5,664 nucleotides of DNA from Acidobacteriota bacterium. GTDB lineage: Bacteria; Acidobacteriota; Terriglobia; 20CM-2-55-15. Location: NCBI GenBank assembly GCA_003223895.1, contig QHXD01000340.1, positions 1-5,664 on the forward strand, read 5' to 3'. The first letter of the stretch is position 1. Each line of letters opens with the position of its first letter. The notes beneath the pieces were generated by a model. That model made no database searches, had not been told where the DNA came from, and saw only the letters and a list, made by a program, of their open reading frames with translations. Both the position numbers and the translations under genes were made by a program. Positions 1 through 4,601 of the stretch are shown one piece after another.

Positions 1-396
1 AAGGCGCCGGGCGTGGGTCTGGCTGCCCCGCAAGTCGGCGTGTCCAAACGCATTATGGTGACGGATGCAAGCGCCGGTGAAAAGGCGGACCATCTCATTA
101 CCATCATTAATCCGGAAATCATCGCGACTGAAGGCGAACAGTACGAGGAAGAAGGGTGCCTGAGTATTCCCGGATTTTCCGCGACCGTCGTCCGTCCGAA
201 GAAAGTTGTTCTGCGCGGCGTGGACCTCAACGGAAAGGAGATCATTGTCGAAGGTTCTGATCTCCTGGCTCGCGCTTTCAGCCACGAGATGGATCACCTC
301 AACGGTGTCTTCTTTCTGGATCACCTCAGTTTCGTCAAGCGCGACATGATCAAGCGCCGAATCAGGAAGCTCATCAAACAGGGCAAGTGGGAATAA
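1..396 (+). CDS. def: Peptide deformylase, 5'-truncated by window edge
   Basis: Peptide deformylase is a cytoplasmic metalloenzyme that removes the formyl group from the N-terminal methionine of new proteins. The frame is open from base 1 with no stop, so the true start lies upstream; a GTG at base 13 falls inside a conserved motif and is not the start. 131 residues are visible, and full-length family members have about 165-180, so roughly 40 N-terminal residues are missing. All three family motifs are present: GVGLAAPQ (visible residues 4-11), EGCLS (51-55, with metal-ligand Cys53) and HEMDH (95-99, with ligands His95 and His99 and catalytic Glu96). The C-terminus ends in a basic helix typical of the family. 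The stop at 394-396 overlaps the fmt start by 10 bp, consistent with a translationally coupled def-fmt pair, the classic arrangement for the formylation cycle. Identification is secure. Confidence 0.97.
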   Translation, partial: KAPGVGLAAPQVGVSKRIMVTDASAGEKADHLITIINPEIIATEGEQYEEEGCLSIPGFSATVVRPKKVVLRGVDLNGKEIIVEGSDLLARAFSHEMDHLNGVFFLDHLSFVKRDMIKRRIRKLIKQGKWE

Positions 397-1338
397 AACT
401 CGCTTTCATGGGCAGCGCGACATTCGCTTTGCCCACACTACGGGGCCTTTTCGAAAAAGGTTACGAAATCGCCGGCGTTATTACGCAGCCGGACAAACCC
501 AGCGGCCGCGGCCAGGCGCTCCAGGAACCGCCGGTCAAGAAGACTGCGTTTGACCTGCACTTGCCTATCTACCAGCCCCGGTCCCTGAAGAACGATGAAA
601 CACGCGCGCTATTCGAGGCGCTGGCCCCTCAGATGATCGTTGTGGTCGCCTACGGCAAGATCCTTCCTTCATGGTTGCTCAAGCTCCCTTCGTATGGCTG
701 CATCAACCTCCACGGCTCGCTTCTTCCGAAATACCGCGGCGCGGCGCCCGTTCACTGGGCGATTGCGAACGGGGAGACGAAAACGGGAGTTTGCACCATA
801 CAGCTCGATGAAGGACTGGACACCGGGCCGGTCTTTCTCTGTGAAGAGACGCCCATTGGATCTGAGGAGACCGTACAGCCAGTGTACGATCGCCTTGGAG
901 TGATAGGTGCAGGCGAACACAGTGCAGGGAATCTTGAGTGGGACCCTCGAGCCACGCCCGCAGGACAATTCCGGCGCGAGCCTGGCGCCGATTCTTACGA
1001 AAGAGCACGGCTTTATTGACTGGAAGATGCCGGCTGCGGACATCCACAATCGTATCCGAGCTTTCAATCCATGGCCGGGAATGGTCACCCGATTTCGAGG
1101 CGGAACTTGCAAGATTCTCGCGTCTAAAGTTGGTGGCGTGCATCCGAATCCGGAGGCCGGAATGCTGGTCAGTGCCAAACGCTCGCTGGCCGTTGTCTGC
1201 GGCGACTCGGCCTTGCTGGAGATTCTCCTGATACAACCGGAAAACCGAAAGCCCGTTTCCGGTCCGGACTTTGCGAATGGCGCGCGCATCCGGGCTGGTG
1301 AAAAATTCGACCCCGTGATGGATAATGGAGTGACATGA
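387..1338 (+). pseudogene. fmt: Methionyl-tRNA formyltransferase with one internal frameshift
   Basis: Fmt transfers a formyl group from 10-formyl-tetrahydrofolate to Met-tRNA(fMet) for translation initiation. The GTG start at 387 is chosen because the N-terminus (VGIKLAFMGSATFALPTL) aligns with the usual Fmt start. The first frame carries the catalytic domain: Asn107, His109 and Asp145 lie in NLHGSLLPKYRG and LDEGLDTG and correspond to the Asn-His-Asp triad of E. coli Fmt. This frame fits Fmt up to VYDRLGVIGA (about base 911), then turns to non-homologous residues and stops at 1017-1019. Fmt similarity resumes in the +1 frame from about base 913-919 (TVQGILSGTLEPRPQD) and runs without stops through the C-terminal tRNA-binding domain (IRAFNPWPGMV) to TGA at 1336-1338. 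Joined, the product would be about 315 residues, the normal family length. Fmt is important for growth in most bacteria, so a sequence or assembly error is as likely as a genuine pseudogene. The gene overlaps def by 10 bp and the PASTA gene by 4 bp. Confidence 0.93.
906..928 (+). other. Frameshift site in fmt, with a 7-bp direct repeat
   Basis: The reading frame of fmt changes from the 387 frame to the +1 frame in this interval. The heptamer GTGCAGG occurs twice, at 907-913 and 922-928. Compared with the spacing I recall for E. coli Fmt between the Gly of the first conserved block and the Thr-Leu/Val of the next, about 8 nucleotides seem to be missing here; a net loss of 8 gives the observed +1 shift. 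A single inserted base would give the same shift. There is no homopolymer run or slippery heptamer, which argues against programmed frameshifting. Confidence 0.75.
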
Positions 1339-2117
1339 GCGAGAGCGAAGATCCCGAAATCGAAAGTGTCGAACCCGAGCCCAGGCCCCGGCAGGAGAGC
1401 CAGTTTTCACGCTGGTCCGGTATAACGCTCATGGTGGCCATCCTGTGCGTTGCCGGAATCCTGAGCGCGCTGACGGCGATGCGATTCGCCATCCGGGGGC
1501 GTGAAGTGGTGGTGCCATCGCTGATAGGGACAAAGGAAGACCAGGCGGCGGACATCCTGTCCAGGAACGGCTTGACCTTGAAGGTTGTTTCCAGCAAGCG
1601 TTTCAGCTCCGAGATACCTGAGGGCCACGTGCTGGAGCAGATTCCCCCCAGCGGCACAAGGCTGAAGACAGGCCGCAGCGTCAGGGTGCTCCTTTCCGTG
1701 GGCCCACGCCGATTCGCTGTACCGAATCTGGCGGGAACCAGCCTTCGGGCGGCACAGTTGACGCTCTCCCAGCGCCGGCTGACGATGGGCAACACGTTGT
1801 ACGCCCACACACCGGAGGGCGAACCGTCCACCGTGACCTACCAATCACCGAGGCCAGGTACCGAAGAGGGGAGCGATCCGTCAGTGAACGTCCTTATTTC
1901 ACTTGGCCCGCCGGCGCAAGACTTCATCATGCCCGATCTGATAGGCAAGCCCGCCGAAGTTGTGTCGACTCGCGCACGGAACGAGGGTTTCAAGATTGGG
2001 AAAATCAACTACAGGAAGTACCCGGGGGTCGATGCCGGCGTCATTATTCAGCAGAAGCCGCAGGCCGGCTATCGGATATCGAAATCGGACCTTATTCTCC
2101 TGGACGTGAGCCAGTGA
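1335..2117 (+). CDS. Membrane-anchored protein with three PASTA domains and no kinase domain
   Basis: 260 residues. A charged, Glu/Pro-rich cytoplasmic N-terminus (1-27) is followed by one hydrophobic segment (about 28-49, ITLMVAILCVAGILSALTAM) and then an outside portion made of three PASTA repeats at about 57-123, 127-191 and 197-258. Each repeat opens with a V/MPxLxG-type motif (VVPSLIG, AVPNLAG, IMPDLIG) and ends in a VxVLLSxG- or LILLDVS-like strand. The first two carry a recognisable Q-x-P-x-x-G turn (QIPPSGT, QSPRPGT) and the third has QKPQAGY. PASTA domains are known mainly from Ser/Thr kinases and penicillin-binding proteins, where some bind peptidoglycan or muropeptides; here there is no catalytic domain. 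A wall-associated periplasmic role is inferred, and ligand binding is unproven. ATG at 1335 is preceded by GGAG at 1327-1330 and overlaps the fmt stop (ATGA). The 3' end overlaps rpe by 4 bp. Confidence 0.9.
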   Translation: MSESEDPEIESVEPEPRPRQESQFSRWSGITLMVAILCVAGILSALTAMRFAIRGREVVVPSLIGTKEDQAADILSRNGLTLKVVSSKRFSSEIPEGHVLEQIPPSGTRLKTGRSVRVLLSVGPRRFAVPNLAGTSLRAAQLTLSQRRLTMGNTLYAHTPEGEPSTVTYQSPRPGTEEGSDPSVNVLISLGPPAQDFIMPDLIGKPAEVVSTRARNEGFKIGKINYRKYPGVDAGVIIQQKPQAGYRISKSDLILLDVSQ

Positions 2118-2797
2118 GCATTCGAATCGCCCCGTCGATCCTTTCGGCGAACTTTGCGGCGCTGGGTGAAGACATCCGCACGGTGGAGGAGGCAGGCGCC
2201 CATTTGCTCCATGTGGACGTGATGGACGGCCATTTCGTGCCGAACATCACCATCGGCCCGCCAGTCGTGAAATCCATCCGGAAGGCGACCAAACTGCCTC
2301 TGGACGTGCATTTGATGATCTCCGATCCCGATAAGTACATCCCGGCCTTCGTCGATGCCGGTGCGAACATGTTGACCGTCCACGCTGAAGCAACGGTCCA
2401 TCTGGATCGCACCCTGAATTTTATCCGCTCACACAACGTTGGCGCCGGAGTCTCAATTAATCCAGCAACACCACTTGTGGCCGTCGAGCATGCCCTCGGT
2501 TTGGCTGATATGGTACTGATCATGAGTGTGAACCCTGGCTTTGGGGGCCAGAAATTCATTCCGTATACGCTGGAGAAAATCCGCCAGGCACGGCAGATCA
2601 TCGAAAGCCGCAACTATCGATGTATTATCGAGGTCGATGGAGGGATTAATACCGATAACTTGCCTGATGTCATCACAGCCGGCGCTCAGGTTCTGGTGGC
2701 CGGAACAGCCATTTTCCATGCGCCTGATCCTGCCCGGAAAATCAAGGAAATGCTGGAAATAGCAGCACCGCTCGGCTATCATGCTAAGTACGTTTGA
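2114..2797 (+). CDS. rpe: Ribulose-phosphate 3-epimerase
   Basis: Rpe interconverts D-ribulose 5-phosphate and D-xylulose 5-phosphate in the pentose phosphate pathway or Calvin cycle; it is a cytoplasmic TIM-barrel metalloenzyme. The product is 227 residues, the usual length. Family signatures are in order: IAPSILSANF (5-14, Ser8), HVDVMDGHFVPN (33-44), LDVHLMI (63-69), MSVNPGFGGQ (137-146, phosphate loop), VDGGIN (174-179) and the second phosphate-binding loop VAGTAIF (195-201). Expected metal ligands His33, Asp35, His66 and Asp175 are all present, and Asp35 and Asp175 are the expected acid/base pair, so the enzyme should be active. The GTG start at 2114 overlaps the PASTA stop as GTGA and gives the standard N-terminus; the upstream Shine-Dalgarno sequence is weak, so translational coupling to the upstream gene is likely. 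I see no Calvin-cycle genes nearby to suggest a specialised role. Confidence 0.97.
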   Translation: MSIRIAPSILSANFAALGEDIRTVEEAGAHLLHVDVMDGHFVPNITIGPPVVKSIRKATKLPLDVHLMISDPDKYIPAFVDAGANMLTVHAEATVHLDRTLNFIRSHNVGAGVSINPATPLVAVEHALGLADMVLIMSVNPGFGGQKFIPYTLEKIRQARQIIESRNYRCIIEVDGGINTDNLPDVITAGAQVLVAGTAIFHAPDPARKIKEMLEIAAPLGYHAKYV

Positions 2798-2855
2798 GAG
2801 GGGTGGGAGTCCTGTAACCCTTAGTCAGCCCGATATTTAGCTCTAGAGGTTTTTA
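2798..2855. other. 58-bp spacer between rpe and the BamD-like gene
   Basis: This is the first real gap in the gene run. It holds a ribosome binding site at its 3' end and a weak 4-bp GGGT/ACCC pairing (2801-2804 with 2817-2820) that is not followed by a T-run. I see no convincing terminator or -35/-10 promoter, so the downstream gene may still be read from the upstream operon. Confidence 0.5.
2845..2850 (+). promoter_or_regulatory. Ribosome binding site of the BamD-like gene
   Basis: AGAGGT ends 5 nt before the ATG at 2856. It supports this start codon, which also gives a well-formed lipoprotein signal peptide. Confidence 0.75.
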
Positions 2856-3854
2856 ATGAGGAAGCTTCTGATTTTGCCATTGTTTTGCCTTCTGCTGAGT
2901 TGCGGCGGAAAGAAAGTAGCGACGGATGCACCGGGCAATAACCTGGACGAGCCAGATGAGGTTCTTTTTGACCGCGCCAAGCGGGATCTGGACAAAAACA
3001 AGTTTACCGTTGCGCGGCTGACTCTGCAGACGCTCATCAACACGTATCCCGACAGCGAGTTTCTGCCGCAAGCCAAGTACGCTCTCGCCGAATCCTTCTA
3101 TCGCGAAAATTCGAGCGGGGCAATGAACCAGGCTGAGGCGGAATTCAAGGACTACATTACGTTCTTTCCTACAAGTGAACTGGCCGACGATGCTCAGTTA
3201 AAGGTCGCCATGACTCATGTCCGGCGGATGGAAAAGGCCGACCGGGATCGGACGCAGGCGCTTCTCGCCGAGGCCGAATTCAAGACGATGGTCGAAACCT
3301 ATCCAGACAGTCCTCTACTCGACGAGGCTAAAACGAAGCTACGTGCGGTCCAGGAAGTTCTCGCCGACGGTGTGCTCAAGATCGGCAATTTTTATTTGCT
3401 GAGAAAGTCTTATCCGGCGGCGGTGGATCGCTACCAGGAAATCCTGAAGAAGTATCCTGATTTTTCCAGGGCCCCGGATACACTCTTCAATCTTGCGGAA
3501 GCCTTCCGGCATGCCAATAACCCCGAGAGCGCCATCTACTATGCGCGCATCGTGAGCGAATATCCGCTCTCGGACCACGTCAACGAGGCGAAGGAACGGT
3601 TAACCGCCATGAACCAGCCGATTCCGGAGCCGAATCCTGTCGCTCTGGCGCGCGCGGGACAGGCCCAGCGCGATGACAAAGGAATCCTCGGAAAGATGTT
3701 CGGCGTGTTTAGCCGCCGGCCTCCGGTTCCTACCGATACGGAAGCGGCCTCTGAGGAGGGTTCTGGCGAGCAGCCGACGGACAAGAACGGCAGCGGCACG
3801 TTCACGCTCGATCCAAAAGTGGTACAACCGGCCAAGGCACCGGCAAAGAAGTAA
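2856..3854 (+). CDS. bamD: BamD-like outer-membrane assembly lipoprotein with TPR-like repeats
   Basis: 332 residues. The N-terminus is a short lipoprotein signal: MRK, a hydrophobic core (4-14), then lipobox L13-L14-S15-C16. Cys16 is the expected lipidation site, and Gly17 at +2 favours export to the outer membrane. Residues about 35-250 are helical tandem repeats of the BamD/YfiO or tol-pal tetratricopeptide type. A Y/F-P-x-[ST/F] turn recurs five times: TYPDSEFLPQA (63-73), FFPTSELADDA (103-113), TYPDSPLLDEA (148-158), KYPDFSRAPDT (199-209) and EYPLSDHVNEA (235-245). BamD is the essential lipoprotein partner of BamA in beta-barrel insertion. E. coli BamD is about 245 residues; the excess here is a disordered tail (about 252-332) rich in Pro, Ala, Glu and Lys and ending in KAPAKK. 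The fold is clear. The exact bamD assignment is likely but not certain, because other TPR lipoproteins look similar. Confidence 0.82.
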   Translation: MRKLLILPLFCLLLSCGGKKVATDAPGNNLDEPDEVLFDRAKRDLDKNKFTVARLTLQTLINTYPDSEFLPQAKYALAESFYRENSSGAMNQAEAEFKDYITFFPTSELADDAQLKVAMTHVRRMEKADRDRTQALLAEAEFKTMVETYPDSPLLDEAKTKLRAVQEVLADGVLKIGNFYLLRKSYPAAVDRYQEILKKYPDFSRAPDTLFNLAEAFRHANNPESAIYYARIVSEYPLSDHVNEAKERLTAMNQPIPEPNPVALARAGQAQRDDKGILGKMFGVFSRRPPVPTDTEAASEEGSGEQPTDKNGSGTFTLDPKVVQPAKAPAKK

Positions 3855-3856
3855 CC

Positions 3857-3861
3857 GGAGG
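3857..3861 (+). promoter_or_regulatory. Shine-Dalgarno-like GGAGG upstream of the heptad palindrome
   Basis: GGAGG lies 2 nt after the BamD-like stop codon and 92 nt before the response regulator ATG, so it is too distant to act linearly. If the palindrome between them folds in the mRNA (3867-3944), the effective spacing falls to about 14 nt. No other Shine-Dalgarno sequence is visible before ATG 3954. Use of this site is inference. Confidence 0.4.
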
Positions 3862-3866
3862 AAGCG

Positions 3867-3944
3867 GAAGCCAGAAGCCAAGAAGCCAGAAGCCAGAAGG
3901 GGCAGATCCTGCTTCTGGCTTCTGGCTTCTTGGCTTCTGGCTTC
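3867..3944. repeat. Perfect 33-bp inverted repeat built of GAAGCCA heptamers
   Basis: The left arm 3867-3899 and right arm 3912-3944 are exact reverse complements over 33 bp, separated by a 12-nt loop (3900-3911) that could itself form a 3-bp CAG/CTG pairing. The left arm consists of two GAAGCCA units, one extra A, two more GAAGCCA units and a partial unit GAAG; the right arm mirrors this as TGGCTTC units. A degenerate unit (GAAGCG, 3861-3866) lies just outside. A stem this long would be very stable in RNA and could extrude as a cruciform in DNA. The stem is followed by TCTCAAAAAA rather than a T-run on the + strand, and on the - strand the T-run precedes the stem, so it is not an ordinary intrinsic terminator in either direction. 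Its GAAGCCA composition is unlike the flanking coding DNA. It resembles a dispersed intergenic hairpin repeat, but other genomic copies cannot be seen from this window. Confidence 0.95.
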
Positions 3945-3953
3945 TCAAAAAAT

Positions 3954-4601
3954 ATGAGACGAACGATCCTTCTGGCTGACGACAGCCCAACGATTCGGCG
4001 CCTCGTTACGCAAACCTTTGCAGACGGAGACTTCGAAATCGTATCCGTGAGCAATGGCGAGGCGGCCATTAAGAAATTCGATGAAGTGCGCCCCAGCGTG
4101 GTTCTGGCGGATATCTACATGCCGGGTAAGAATGGATACGAAGTCTGCAGCTACATTCGGAATCATCCCACGCTCGGTACAACACCTGTGGTCCTTCTTG
4201 TTGGAGCCTTCGACGCCTTCGATGAAGAGAATGCGAAACAGGCAGGGGCCACCGCGAACATTACGAAGCCGTTCGAGCCGGGCGCTCTAACGGAGCTGGT
4301 GCTGTCTATCCTCCCGGCGGAGGCCGCGCCACCGGCGCCACAGGCGCCTGTTGTTGCAGAGAAGGTGCAGGAGGACTCCGACCTGCTCGGTCTGGGCGAG
4401 ATCTTCCACGACGAAGAACCTGCGGCAGCCGCCTTCACGGGTCCCGCCGGATCGATGACAGAGGAAGAGATCGATCGGATTGCAGATCGTGTGATTCAGA
4501 AGCTGTCCACGCAGGTCATCGAGAGCATCGCCTGGGACGTCGTGCCCGACATCACCGAGAAAGTCGTTCGAGAGGAATTGAAACGATTGCATGAAAGCTG
4601 A
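3954..4601 (+). CDS. Response regulator: REC domain plus conserved C-terminal helical segment
   Basis: 215 residues from ATG 3954, which yields the standard receiver start MRRTILLADDSPTIRRL; an in-frame TTG at 3930 lies inside the palindrome and is rejected. The receiver domain (about 3-120) has acidic pair Asp9-Asp10, phospho-acceptor Asp53 in VLADIYMPG, and Lys105 in TKPFEP. The Thr/Ser normally present after beta-4 (CheY Thr87) appears to be Val83 in LLVGAFDAFDE. A Pro/Ala-rich linker (121-165) leads to a charged C-terminal segment (167-215) with the motif SIAWDVVPDITEKVVREEL (191-209). I recognise this receiver-linker-IAWxVVPD layout from deltaproteobacterial and acidobacterial response regulators; the C-terminus is not a known DNA-binding or enzymatic output domain, so its partner is unknown. 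No histidine kinase is encoded in the window. The gene overlaps valS by 11 bp. The receiver assignment is firm and the output role unknown. Confidence 0.92.
   Translation: MRRTILLADDSPTIRRLVTQTFADGDFEIVSVSNGEAAIKKFDEVRPSVVLADIYMPGKNGYEVCSYIRNHPTLGTTPVVLLVGAFDAFDEENAKQAGATANITKPFEPGALTELVLSILPAEAAPPAPQAPVVAEKVQEDSDLLGLGEIFHDEEPAAAAFTGPAGSMTEEEIDRIADRVIQKLSTQVIESIAWDVVPDITEKVVREELKRLHES

Noticed and set aside
890..930. Programmed ribosomal frameshifting in fmt
   Set aside because: There is no slippery heptamer or homopolymer run, no obvious stimulatory structure, and no known precedent in fmt that I can name.
669..1410. Long open frames on the - strand opposite fmt and the PASTA gene
   Set aside because: They are shadows in GC-rich coding DNA. 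Their translations are rich in Arg/Ser/Pro with no recognisable motifs, while the + strand carries clear conserved families.
2798..2855. Terminator or promoter in the rpe to BamD-like spacer
   Set aside because: Only a 4-bp GGGT/ACCC pairing without a T-run is present, and AT-rich hexamers such as TATTTA have no well-spaced -35 partner.
3867..3953. The palindrome as a rho-independent terminator after the BamD-like gene
   Set aside because: The stem is strong, but it is followed by TCTCAAAAAA on the + strand, and on the - strand the T-run comes before the stem. Neither direction has the needed U-tract after the hairpin.
3800..3990. Open frames on both strands through the palindrome encoding repeated KPEA- or WLLAS-like peptides
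   Set aside because: They arise because a heptamer repeat without stops stays open in several frames. They have no start context and overlap real genes.
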